A DNA stretch of 64,000 nt from Corylus avellana. Lineage: Eukaryota > Streptophyta > Magnoliopsida > Fagales > Betulaceae. Where the stretch lies: positions 9,318,716 to 9,382,715 of the forward strand of contig NC_081550.1 in assembly GCF_901000735.1 (NCBI RefSeq), written 5' to 3'. Shown here piece by piece: positions 48,681 through 60,805 of the stretch. A model generated the notes under the pieces. It worked only from the letters and a program-made list of their open reading frames with translations. It was not told the origin of the DNA and searched no databases. The position numbers and the translations under genes were made by a program. The stretch's first letter is position 1. Each line of letters begins with the position of its first letter.

Positions 48681-50559
48681 TCATCCATTGGATTCATCAA
48701 TAGAGAAACGAAAATCCACGTGGGTCACATCTGGATGATCTTTCGCATTCTCTGCATGCTTGTGTATAATATGAACTCCGACACTTCTGACGAACATCCG
48801 TGAAATCATAGACAACTCAACTTGCAAACTGTCTCCCTTTAGCTCAAAATATTCTAGGTCGAAGTAGTCATGCAATACATTTTTTGTTTCCACAAACTTG
48901 AATTCTCTCAGTCTACCAATTGAGTCTATACCTTTATGCTTCATCGTAAACTGAACCGCATCTACAGAATTATCATGGAAACCCTCACGAATGGGTTGAA
49001 GAAGAGCACAAAAAACAATTCCTTGGATCTCATCCAAAGGAAGGAGCCCTTTAATATCTATTATACATGATTGACTACCATATGAACAATCCCTACGATG
49101 GCGGAGAGAGTCTGATATCCTATTTCCAGGAAATACAATTCCACCGGCAAAAGAGTCCTTATAATGTACCTATTAAACGAATGTTAAGAATTTTCACAAG
49201 TACAACCCTTAAACCAAGACACATACAAATACGTACATAAGAGAGAGAGACATACCTTATTAAAAAAAAAATCTTCCACCTGATTCCCTATTTTCTCAGC
49301 CATTTTAGCGCACTCAGTCAATTCAATATACTTTAATGCTGGCAACTGACATGTATTGAATTGATTTTCTTTTGATATTTGTGGAAAACTTTCCAATGAA
49401 ACACATCCACCGAGACTTATTTCTTTTATATTTGTTGGAAGTTCTAGAATTTCTTGAAGTTGCTTGCATCCAACCAAATGAAGCTTCCTCAATCTAACAA
49501 ATCTTTTGATCCATGCAGGCAGACTAACAATTTCAGTCCCTGATATATCTAACACCTCTAAAGTGGAAGGAAAAAGTGTCTCAGAGAAACATATTTTATC
49601 AAGAATCAGTTTTGTTAGTGCCGGAAACCCAACCGAGGAACAACCAACATCGGAAATGCTTGAATTCGCTGGAGGAGGCGATAAGAATAATTCTCTTCTT
49701 TCCTCTGTGGACACAATTGGGAGCATGGATTGTCCTTCATCCCTCACATTTGTTGAAAGTTTTGGACACCCTTGGACAAAAAGATATTCGAGATGCTGTA
49801 ACTGAGGAATGCTACTTGGAAGATGAATAAGGTTAGAGCATTCGAGAAATGACATAAAGGTAAGCTTATCAAGGAACCCAACAAAGTCATGAATCTTAAC
49901 TAAACTTTTGCACCGAGAAACACGTAATTTTTGTAAATTTGGAATTCTTGAAATATCTGGAATTTCAGTTAGGTTTTTAAGTCGAATGAGTCCCAAAGTA
50001 CTCAGGTTTGGAAAATTCTGCAAGGAAAAAAAGAAGGGAGAATGAAATAAGCGTAAAAGAAGTTTACAACATAATTCTAAAGAAAAAACATTAAAAATAA
50101 CAATCATACCTTAAATCCTTCCTTGAGTCCTTTGAAGGGGCCATTACATATTCTTAGCATAGTGAGTTTCCGTCCATGAAAATTGGATGGCAGATATTGT
50201 AAAGGACATTCATCCCAATCAAGCACTTTTAACTCATTAGGAAGACAAGTAGGCATTTTAGAAAAAACTGCATTACGACATATAAATAATCTGAGCCTTT
50301 TCATCTTCTCAAAGGTTTTGCAACTCCACTGTACCAAGCCTCGTTCTGGCAATTCCACTAATATACCTTCAATTTTGTTTGTTCCCTAGTAAGATAATGC
50401 ATAATTGTGGCAACAAAATCAAAACATGAAGTTCTCCCTACTTTATCACTTGATAGAATTATAATTTTATTCTTATATATAATCTCAAATTCAACGATAA
50501 TTTTAAAAGTCACATAACAGTTGGAAAAACACGAGGAAAACACTAGAAGAACACCTAGC

Positions 50560-50597
<38 letters not shown>

Positions 50598-53500
50598 CTT
50601 GATAGAATTATAATTTTATTCTTATATTCCATCAATCAGGCGACATGTGTTGCTTTTTTTTTTTTAAGAGGCTTTCATAACAGATAATTTGTTTTTCTTA
50701 TTAGAATGTCTCGAAGTAAGTGATGATCACATTCAAGATGTCAAAATTGTTTTTTCATTTTTCTCATATTTACTTATTATTCTTACTTATTTATAAAATA
50801 AAAAGTACAATACTATTATATCTATCTTTGAAAAAGTGTAAAAGCCAATTTCCGTTATGATTTATTTATTCTTTTGGATTAAAGGCATCCTACCTACATC
50901 CAAATACATGTTTGGGTGATGTTTTATGTTTAATTATTTTTTGAGTTTATGTTTGGGTGTCTTTTACAGCCAACTCTAATTTTTTTAACCAAACCCAAAT
51001 TTTTCAACCCAATTCAAATCTTTTTAACTTAACTCAAAAAAAAAAAACAAAAACAAAAACAAAAACAAATAGCAATAAAAAAAATTAATAAAAAAAAAAA
51101 TCCAAGGTTCCACCCCTTAATCACCCTCAATTGACATCTCTTTTACACTAAAACATCCAAAATATTAAGAAATAATATTTGATTCCCTCAAACTACAACT
51201 TCGTTATTACACCTTTTGTTAGCCTATGTTGTTAAATGGATGAAAAATCTCAAGCATGTTGTGCAAGTGCCGGTTCGTTACTTGAACTACCCAAATTATC
51301 AATAAAAAATATGAAAATCTAAAAGAGGAAAAAGAACAATGAAAAAAAAAAAAATGGCTGAGAGGGTATTTCCAAATGTATGTTTAATTAGTTTTTATTT
51401 TTTAATAATTATAATGGGGGCAACTATGGTATTTCAAAAGTAAAAATGGGGTTGTTGCGGGAAGAAAGGCATAAAAATGGTCATGCCCGTTCGATACAAC
51501 TTGACCACTTTTTTGTTTTTTTTGGTTTATCAATTTTAACATTTGACGCTGATTGAATTGTTTTTTTGACAAGCATGGTAGTTTAGTGGCATAAATGAAA
51601 ATGTGGTGATGCTTAAGGGCCAAAAGTGTATTTTCTCCTTGTTTTTATATTGGGATGTCCCAAATTAAGTGACCATACTCAAAATGTCAAATAATAATAA
51701 TAATAATAATAATTAATATTTACCTATTACTCTTATATCTTTACAGAAGAAAAGACATGATGCTCATGAAAATAATGTATATCTCTTAAATAGGGTAAAA
51801 GGCAATTGCCAAGGATGACTTATTTTCTGTTCTTAATTAATGGCATTCTACTTGCAACAAAAATTCTTATTTTGAGACAAATGGAAATGGTGTGTGCGCG
51901 CATGTGTTGTGTGTGTATTCATGGAATCATGTGCATGTTATGTGTGTATTTCTCCATCCATTTTTACAAATATAAAATTAAAATAAGTTTTTGATGTTAG
52001 TCTTACCATATCTTTTTCTAGTACATCACGAACGTCTTCATGAAACCACAATCTACTGCGTTTGCCTGGTCTTTTGGGCGATTCTTGACGAACAATTTCT
52101 TTACCCATATCTTGCAGTAAGTCATGCATGGCCAATTTAACCTCATGATCAATAGTTATGAGAGACTTCTCCACAAGTATTGCAATACCAATAACTGGAT
52201 TGAAACCACAACTGTCTAGCATCTCAGTAACATATTTTTCATTTTGCCCTTTGAAGAAGCATGCAATGTCAAGAAAAATATTCTTCTCACTTTCATCCAA
52301 TCCATCATAACTTAGTTGAAGTTTTTCTAGAATATTTTTCTCTGGAATTCTTTTGTACTTTTCCAATGCACTTTTCCAATAGTGTATATCTCTACCATAT
52401 AGATTTGAACCTAGCACTGTTAAAGCTAGTGGGAGGCCCCCAGCATAACGTAGTGCATCTTCTATAAGGTCCACAAAATAATCATGAGGTTTGTCACTTT
52501 TGAAAGCATGTATACTAAAGAGCTGAAAAGCTTCATTGTGATCCATTTCATTCATCTTGTATGTGAAATCAACGTTATGCTTAATTAGCAAGTGTTCATC
52601 TCTTGTTGTTATAATGATTCTACTTCCTAAACCAAACCAATTGGGTTCTCCAGATAATGCTTTCAATTGGACCAACTCATCCACATCATCAAGAACTAAA
52701 AGAACATTTTTACGACAAAGCCTTTCCTTTATGACGTTGATTCCTCGATCAACATTACTAACCTTCAAACTTGAGTTGCCTAGGATCTCAGAAAGTAGTG
52801 TCTCTTGCAATTGGACTAAACCGCACTCTTTCATTGAAGTTTCTCTAACATTTGCAAGAAAACAACTATCTTTAAACTGGTAAGCAAACGAGTTATAAAT
52901 CGCCTTGGCAATAGTTGTCTTACCAATTCCACCAGCTCCGAAGATTCCTATTACGCGTATGTCACTCATCCCAATATGTAAAAGCCCATTGATATCTTGT
53001 ATGTGAGACTCTATTCCAACCAGATATTTGGGAACACTTTGGTATGTACGATTTACTATTCTTGAAACCAATTGAACAATTTCGTTGATGAATTTAAATT
53101 CATTCCTACCACTGCAAAAAAAATAAATAAATAAATAAATTAAATTAAATAAGTTACACCTTCCACATGAAAAAACATAGGAACATGATCTACTGACAAT
53201 TTTTTTTCTTCTCTTGCAACAAGTGATAATGATAGGAGACAAGATAGGAAATAACCCTTCCTTCTCTATACCTCAATCCTCCTTGGATTGACTCCAATTC
53301 CTCCCTTAATTACGTACTCTGAAATGTAATTGAATTCTTCAAATTGTTTTTCTTCAGATCGGATTATATAGTTCTCAAATGTTTAATCTCTTAGTAAATT
53401 GCATTTTTTTTCATCGTGCAAACATTGAATAATCTCTAATATTCCCACTAAACTTCAGAATAAAGCAAACACTAAAAGTTAAATACTAGATGCATGCAAA

Positions 53501-54284
53501 CACTACCATTAAAATTGGTATTGAAATCTTATATTGTGAAGTAAATTATATCAGATTATATAAAATGACCTTATGTTGTATAAGGATGGTGCAGGACACC
53601 AGAGAGCCGTCCTATTCTTTATCTATTTCAATTTTTTAAGGACGCATCTTAAAATATTCTTACATTAACATAGTGTTTTTAATTGACTGAATTTATATAG
53701 TTGCCCAAATTAAAAAGACAAATTAAATAAAAACAAAACAGATATATATATATATGAATGAAAAGTAGAGGTCTAGAATAAAGGAGCTTGCGTGGTCGAA
53801 AATACCCTTTCTCTAAATGCCACCCGGACAAATTGGCCACTTTATTCAAGGCTACCTTCCAGCTCTGCACTGTTTCCTCCATGAAGCTGTCTTGGTGTTG
53901 AGCCGATGCTTCTCCAAAATTCTTCTTCTGATGCCGTACGTCGGATGGATCTATTTTATAAAACACTGGTAAAACAATTTGTTGGTTTGATTCCCTGGAC
54001 CGGAGGATCTCGATCAGCTCACTCAAGCAGCATGTAGATGATGCATAGTTTTCAGAGAGTACAACTATTGAAGTCCTTGAATCTTTAATGGCTTTGAGAA
54101 TTTCCGGTGAAATTTCCCCTTCTCCTCTAAATTTGTCATACATGTAGGTATAGATTCCATTTTCACATAGAGCTTTGTATAGACAAGCAGTAAAACTGAG
54201 GTGGGTATCTTCACTTCTAAAGCTCAAGAATACATCGTAAGGCCATCGACGGCCGAAAGAAGAAGAGGATGCTTGAAAGGCCAT
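48681..54284 (-). CDS. Intact TIR-NBS-LRR resistance gene T3
   Basis: Five exons: 54284-53806, 53111-52007, 50385-50110, 50017-49256 and 49169-48681. All introns are GT-AG and the exons join in frame to about 1036 codons. TIR (residues about 16-158): YDVFLSFRSEDT, and Glu-89 in CCLSEL aligns with the catalytic NADase glutamate; the usual Trp before it is Cys-85. NB-ARC: P-loop 215-226 (GIFGAGGIGKTT), kinase 2 at 295-304 (NVLLVLDDVD), RNBS-B (GSRIIITTRDEHLL), GGLPLAL 384-390, FLDIACFFKG 439-448, MHD 488-490. LRRs span about 529-870, and the C-JID covers the last exon, where the usual Trp-Phe after GNRI is lost. The start ATG sits in ccATGG. An alternative acceptor at 53106 also keeps the frame. 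TNLs act inside the cell as sensors of pathogen effectors; the target is unknown. Confidence 0.92.
50566..50595. repeat. AT microsatellite in T3 intron 2
   Basis: A (TA)n run of about 30 bp in the 1.6-kb intron between the NB-ARC and first LRR exons, at the position matching the shorter runs of T2-B and T2-C. Confidence 0.85.
50596..51937. other. T3 intron 2, AT-rich, no nested gene seen
   Basis: Longest T3 intron (50386-52006). It holds A and T homopolymers, 'aaaaac' repeats near 51040-51070 and a (TAA)n run at about 51689-51712. The part next to the NB-ARC exon resembles the T2 introns. The middle part (about 50930-51650) is specific to T3 and may contain an old insertion that I could not define. 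Confidence 0.6.
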
Positions 54285-54767
54285 GGAAGAAGCTCGATCT
54301 TGGCGTATGAAAGCTTGATTATTATTTAAGTAGCGACTCTTTTCAGGGTTGTTTGGTAGAGCAATTGGGTCTCTTGTTAATGTTCATCACAATTTTCCAA
54401 AAAGATCAACATTTAAAACATTCTTACGAACCCAAAAACCAACATCACCATTATAATATGTGAAAGTGGGGTAATATTTGTATAATAAACAACATAGATT
54501 TCTAGCGAATTAGTGCTACAATGATCTCTTTTTGCTTTAAAAAATAAAAATAAAAAAGCAGTATGATGATTTTTAAAAAAAAATTAAAGAAGCTACAATT
54601 TTTTTTTAAAAAAAAAAAAAAAAAAAAAAATGGGATGGTGGCCATGCGACTTTTTGAAAAATTTTGAAACTTTTTCTTATATTTAAATTTAATGGGGTTT
54701 TTTTAAAATGTTATATTGGGTCCGTTTTGTGGAAATAATGATGATTGATTGAGGGTGAGGCTGATTG
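54285..54767 (-). promoter_or_regulatory. Upstream region of T3
   Basis: The sequence before the T3 start codon. On the minus strand 'cttaaataataatc' at about 54318-54330, some 40 bp before the ATG, is the best TATA-like word, which would leave a very short leader; the true start may lie further up. A long A run is at 54600-54630. The block D flank starts at about 54768, so little sequence specific to T3 is left as a promoter. Confidence 0.35.
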
Positions 54768-56559
54768 TTTTAATTTTTTAAACTCATGTAAAGCTTATTA
54801 GTGACCTAGAAACTACTGGAGCCTCTACTGTGGAAGCTTAATCTAAAATTTTATAATATTCTAGAGTAATATAATTAAGTGCCTTGATTCACACCGTAGC
54901 AGGTTCACGAGTGTTTCCCATTTTCTCCTTTTCGTTTTTTATTTTCTCTTCCTCTACCGACAACCTCACCCACCCCCATCTCCTTCCATTCTTTTTCTCC
55001 TTTTTCTTATTGCTCCCACGTTCTCCACCACTTCCTCTTTCTCTTTTCTTATTTTCTCCTTCCCCACCACTCACTTTGTTTTATATTAGTTTATTTATTT
55101 CTTTGTCTCGCACTATCCACTCTCTTTTTTATTTTTTTTATTATTTTTTTTTTTTACACTTTTGTAAACCTATAATACAAACAAATTTTATAAAAGCACT
55201 TTTACAACATTATGTGACACAATATGGTTAAGTTTTTCTAAAATTAAATTTAACTAATTTTCAATCATATTGTAAAAGTTTTTTTTTAAAAAAATATATA
55301 TATATAAGCCTAACATTCCTCTTTATTAAAACATTATCTAACAATGTTACTTATGCACAAAATCCCCAAACGCAATCACACTCAACTCACAATATTTAAT
55401 TAGTACTACTAAGTATTAATAGAGCAGTTGCAGATGTTGACTGAATTCTTTTTTTCTTTTGTAAAGACAGAAAGTTGTGGATTTCACTTTTATTTTTGAA
55501 TTTAGCACATATAATAATTTTAATGGACTAATTGAAAATTATAGTATGGTGTTGTATGATTTTGTGTTTGTATTATTGATATGAATTAGCATTATTCATA
55601 CCTTGTCTTTTGGTTGCAATTTCATGAAAAGCATTATAATATGTATTACAAGAAACACCAATTATCGGACATTCCTATTAAATTGCTTTACAAACAACAA
55701 TAAGCTAATTTTTGAACAGAAATATATGGAGAAGGAAGAGAGGCTGTGAGTGTTGTTGGCAGAGAGAGGATTTACCGAACAAACCCTCAAACCAAATTTT
55801 AATAGTTTATAATATATGAAAGTGGGGTAATATTAAATATTTGTGTAATAAAATACCCAACCCAAAAGCACATCACTTTTCTCTTATCCTTTTCTTCTCT
55901 CTTTTCTCTTTCTCTTTCCTTCTTCTTATAGCTTGCTAAATGGCTCTTCAAAGAAACAAGAAAATTCTTGCCAATTTCCTTATAATTAATAAACAATCTT
56001 GAAAGATGAGAAAAGGCATACGCGTTGGTCAAAGAAAGAAGCAAACTTTTTGCAACTTCCACACCGCACACTGTAACTTTATAATATTTGAAGTAGAAAA
56101 TTAATTAGGATAAATCTTAAACGTGATCCTTCCTAGATCTCGCTGCCTTTTTCAAATTGATTAGGATTTTTTAAAAAGAAAATCCCTCTAGATCGTAGAA
56201 AGGTACGTAGTGGGAAATGAAAGAAAGCATGGCCCATTGCACTGTAGATAGATAGCGCACGCGTTGGGAAAAAAAAGAAGAAAGAGAAGCTATTTTTCAT
56301 TTTTTATTTTTTTAGATGATTATTAAATAATTTGTAGGACCTACACTTTTATTTATGTGAATTCATTTTCCATTTCCATTTATGAAAATAAATTAAATAA
56401 TTATTGAATTTATACTTTCACTTATGTGGATTCATTTTCTATTTTTGAAAATAATTATTAAAAGCACTATATGTTAACATATACAATTTCTCAAACACCT
56501 GCATGAGATGGTCGCTTTTTTTTTTTTTTTGGAGAGTAGAATAGAGCGACTTCTATAAA
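54768..56559. repeat. Left flank of block D (empty site of the TRIM-like cluster)
   Basis: Matches 47-190 and 1627-3180 of block A, with the 1.4-kb TRIM-like insertion absent at 54911-54920. A pyrimidine-rich tract spans 54917-55140. No gene is seen. Block D also has its own small insertions, for example near 55560-55870. Confidence 0.75.
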
Positions 56560-57312
56560 TAGCAAAACAAAATTAAGCACATCGCTCTACCGAGATAATA
56601 TCCGAAATAGAATGTGGGATTTTCCCAATAGAACCTTGCTCCACGGTAAGGGAAAGCTCTTCTTTCGCAAGACGATAGGCTGCTTCATTAAGATGTCGTC
56701 TAACATGATTAACTTCCTAACTTTGAAGGCCATTTAAGACTATGTGCTTCCTCAATAAGATGACCATACCGACTCCAACTCCTCCCATCTTTCTTGAGAA
56801 CCTGCACCACTTGGAGAGCACCGCCTTCCATAACCACCCTTTAGAAACCTAGCTCACGACAAAAATGGGCAGCCCTCAAAGCCGCAATTGCCTTCGCTAT
56901 ATCTGGCTCAATAATGTAAACTCTCGGCAATGACAAAGTCGCCAGAACCTCTCCCATTCCATCTCTTCTGATCACCCCGACCCCTATCTTCTTTCTATTC
57001 AAGTCTATTGCGGCATCCCAATTAACTTTAACAAAGTCATTTTTCAAGGCTTCCCAACGGAGATCTTGTGAATTTCTCCTTCTGGCTACTTCATTCTTAC
57101 GAGAATTTGCTTCTTGATAAGCCTCCAGAGACTCCACAGCACTCCCTACCACGTTGATAAACGGGTTTATCTTGTTCCCATGTACAAAGGCGTTCTGACA
57201 AACATATTTGTCGTGCAACCACTGCCATTAATTCCATGTCCTCTATGTTTAGGCGTTGAAGAAGCTCCTCCCATATGAGCATAAATTCCTCTTGATTGAC
57301 ACTACTTTTCTG
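56560..57312 (-). pseudogene. L1 RNase H-like relic (block D)
   Basis: Counterpart of 3190-4158. The RNase H-like part is readable at 57218-56841 (VKVNWDAAIDLNRKKIGVGV, AIAALRAAHFCRELGF), followed by a stop and, near 56740, a small deletion. A frameshift near 57200 separates the zf-RVT side. It ends at 57312, so about 190 bp present in block A is missing at its 5' side. Confidence 0.8.
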
Positions 57313-57327
57313 AAGGTGGTATGCACT

Positions 57328-58053
57328 CAGGCCGGCCCAACCGTTAGGCGAGTTAGGCCGGCGCCTAGAGCCCTAGATTTTTAAGGCCCAATTTTTTTTT
57401 TTTAAGGCCCAACATATTTTTTACTAAGGCCAAAAGAAAAAAATCTGCACAAAGGACCTCAACATGCTTTAAGAAAAATATTATTATTTGTTTATAATAT
57501 CAAGGCCCCAACATGCTTTCTTGAGGCATTCAACATGCTTTAAAAAAATAATATTATGTTTTTTATAATATGGAGGCCTTCTGTACAATAGCCACGAGAC
57601 TCTTAATAGTCAGCATGTTTTTTAAAAAATAATATTATTTTCTTATAATATCGAGGCCCTCTATAAAATAAGAACGAAAAAAAAAAAAAAAATCTGAGAA
57701 TCCCAAAGACTTGTCTGTTGTGGTTATTTTGCAGAAATCCAGCCCCTCACAAAAGGTTAAAATGTTCAACTTTTCACATTTCAAAAAGGTTAAAATGGTT
57801 ATTTTGCAATCTACGAAAATGCTGAAAGACAAAAGTAAGCATGCTCAATTTAAGTATAAAGAACAAAGAGTAGGGGCAAAATGGTAATTTTAGTCTCAAA
57901 CAAAAAATCACCGAGTGTGGAATCGGTGCTTATTAGGTAAAGATGTCTCGCAATATTAAACTAAATATTATTTAATTAATATTTAAATATTAAAAAAATA
58001 AGGCCCAATTTTAAAGTTTTGCCTAAGGCCCCAAATACATTGGGCCAACCTTG
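57328..58053. mobile_element. hAT-like non-autonomous element, complete
   Basis: The left end CAGGCCGGCCCAACC and the right end TTGGGCCAACCTTG are inverted repeats with small mismatches. A perfect 8-bp duplication tatgcact flanks it (57320-57327 and 58054-58061), which fits the hAT superfamily. The 726-bp body has the 'aggcc..caacatgc..tataatat' units also seen in block A and no transposase frame. It sits 15 bp from the L1 relic. Confidence 0.88.
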
Positions 58054-58061
58054 TATGCACT

Positions 58062-58742
58062 CCTCACCCTAAACCTGAAATGGACTCTAATAAACTAAGC
58101 ATTTATTCTATGACAGACATTCATTATATATGAAAAACAATACTATCAAACTTACAATTATTCAAACATTTTAAGATTGTATTTAATTGTTGTGGGACAA
58201 TTACAATAATAACATATTATTACGCTCCACATCTGAAGTCTCGATGGCTCATCATTTCTGGCTAGGAGACTCGTGGATCCTTTATTCAACATGATCAGTT
58301 GATAATTCAATAAAAGCATTACAAATCTGTTGATAGTTTGAGATAAAAATAATTTTTTTATTTCCCAATAATTGAAAACTTCCTGCAAACCTAAGTTTAC
58401 CCACTTTGGAGCCAATAGGAAGGTAATGAGTAATTCCAAAACCTAATGTTGATATGTGCAGCTTGACTCGCAACCTTAGTTAGTTGAGTTAAATTCATAA
58501 AATAAAAAAGCCTAATCAAGCAAAATGGCGGGCTTCTCAATCATCTTTCACCTTGACAAAGCCCCCCCTCTACATTTCCAAAAGAAAATCCCAAGAAACT
58601 CATTAGAGTCCCCCCCCATATGGGCAAATTTAAGCCCAATGTCAATTTTGGGAGTATTCTGAATTTTAGACAATTAGAAAGGGGTTCATGTTTTCAATCA
58701 AACTTTGAAATATCAGCTCCAGGAATACTTACACGCAGAAGA
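58062..58742. other. Downstream flank of T1-D, no gene
   Basis: Matches 4763-5452 of block A with scattered changes and then jumps, at about 58743-58746, to the equivalent of 6746. This is a deletion junction. Confidence 0.65.
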
Positions 58743-59858
58743 CAATGCAATTCCAATGAAATTATGCGAATATTGGAGTCCAATAATATGTATTTCACAT
58801 GAGTTACCAAATGAACGCTCCTTACTATGGCTGAACCAATATGGTATCGTATTTCCCAGAAATATAATTCCACCACCAAAGTCCCTAAAATGTGCCTATT
58901 AAACAAATATCATGAATTCTCAAAACTATAACCCATAATTAAACCAAGGCACATACAAACATATATACAAAAAAGAGAGAGAACCATACCTTATTCAAAA
59001 AAGAATTTGCCACCAGATTAGGTATATTCACACACATGTTATAGCATTCGGACATTTCAACCCAATACAACTCTCGTAACTCTCATGTATTGAGTTAATC
59101 TTCTTTTGATATTTCTGGAAATCTTTCCAATGAAACACACCCTTTAGCATATGCATATTCTATATTTGGTCAAAGTTCTAGAATTTCTTGAAGTTGCTTA
59201 CAATCCACCAATTCAAGCGACCTCAATCGAACACATCTTTTGATGCATACATGCAGATTGATAATATCACTTCTTGATAGATCTAACCGAACTAAAGTGG
59301 AAAAGCAATTTAGTGTCCCAAGGAAATCTGATTTTGATAGGCATGTACAATTACACAGATCCAAACTTTCCAATGCCAAAAGCCCAATTGAGGAATAACC
59401 GTCATCGGAAATGTATGAATTTGCTGGAGGCGTTGATAAGAATAATTCTCTTTTTGAAGGAATTTCATATTCCTTTGTTGGAAACTTAACAAGTTTTGAA
59501 CAATTTCTGAGAGAGAGAAACTTTAGATGCTGCAACTGAAGAATGCTACTTGGGAGATGCATAAGGTTTTCACAATGGTTTACATTTAATGTCAGGAAAG
59601 TTTTGAAGGCTTAAGCAACCATCAAGGTAAATCATTTTTAGAGATCTCAACTTGAGGCTTCTTGGCAAACTAATAAGGTCAAAGCATTTGGAAAATGACA
59701 GAATGATAAGTTTATCAAGGAATCCAACAGAGTCATGGACCTTAACTAAACGTTTGCATCCATAAACATGTAATTATTCTAAAATTGTTATCCTTGTAAT
59801 ATCAGGGATTTCTGTTAGGAATTTACAGCTAGAAAATACCACAATCCTCATATTTTGG

Positions 59859-59860
<2 letters not shown>
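58743..59860 (-). pseudogene. TNL pseudogene T1-D with C-JID deletion
   Basis: Third type 1 copy. Compared with T1-A, 1293 bp (5453-6745) is deleted, leaving only about 150 bp of the C-JID exon (58895-58746, GNTIPYWFSHSKERSFG). The LRR exon runs from about 59860 to 58990. It has an added TGA at 59170 (LEL-stop where T1-A has Pro) besides the older lesions. The splice acceptor at the LRR exon start is replaced by a long A run (59860-59889 on the plus strand). It is decayed beyond function. Confidence 0.88.
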
Positions 59861-59891
<31 letters not shown>

Positions 59892-59978
59892 AAAGGAAGG
59901 TGAATAAATTAGCCTAAAAAAAGTTTTCAGCATAATTTAAAAGAAATAAATATATAAAATAATAATTGTACCTTGAAT

Positions 59979-60430
59979 TCATTTCCAAAAATAGTAATTG
60001 TACCTTGAACACCAAGCATACTTGACAAAGTCAACAGAAAAACCATCAGGGTCGGAGGCCTTATTGGCTTTCATGTAAAACAAAGTATCCCTTATTTCTT
60101 CTGCAACAACCTCCTTCTCCAACATGGTTGCCTTATCAGCAGAAATAGCAACAGGAATAAGATGCCTAATTCGAGCAACTTTTGCTTCATTGAACTGCAT
60201 CTGATTAGTCCCTACCAGCCTCTTGTAAAAATTCTCAGCCACTAGCTTGATATATTCAACATCATCCACTCTATTGCCATGCTCATCCCACAAATGAGTG
60301 ATAGTATTCTTAGCATTCTGGACCGTAAGAGAGCGATGGAGGCACTCCCTCTCCTTAAGCAAGCTGTTAGCCCTACCAAGAAAGCAATAACATCTTTTTG
60401 AGCTAGGTCAAGGTTATTAATTCTTTTCAT
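59979..60430 (-). pseudogene. L1 LINE internal fragment (block D)
   Basis: Same fragment as 7990-8530, but about 108 bp in its middle is deleted: LKERECLH joins directly to RSLTVQNAKNTITHLWDEHG. It continues to DPDGFSVDFVKYAW and the same end. Confidence 0.8.
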
Positions 60431-60805
60431 CTGTCAGTGTGTGAAGAAAGTTGCAATGACCTATGTCGTTTGAGCTCTGGTGTGTCAATTTTGCTTTAGG
60501 ATCAGGTGCTGTCAAGCATGCAACAAAAGCTTGACAGTTTGTGCGAGCAGGTGAATAATGCTAAGGATCACTCAGGTGGTAGGGGTATTCACCATGAATG
60601 TGGAGTCATCTTGTAATGACGCTTTTGGTTCTGATTAGATCACATTCGTTGATTGTGGTTGTTGGTTAACATCGTGTATTGTATAATGGGTTGGCGGTAA
60701 TAATTTATTTCTAACAATTTGTAAAAGTACTATTAAATTGCAGCTAGTGAATGTCGTTGCTAAATAGCTTGAATTTTCCTTATTGAATCTTAAGTTTGGT
60801 TTCAG

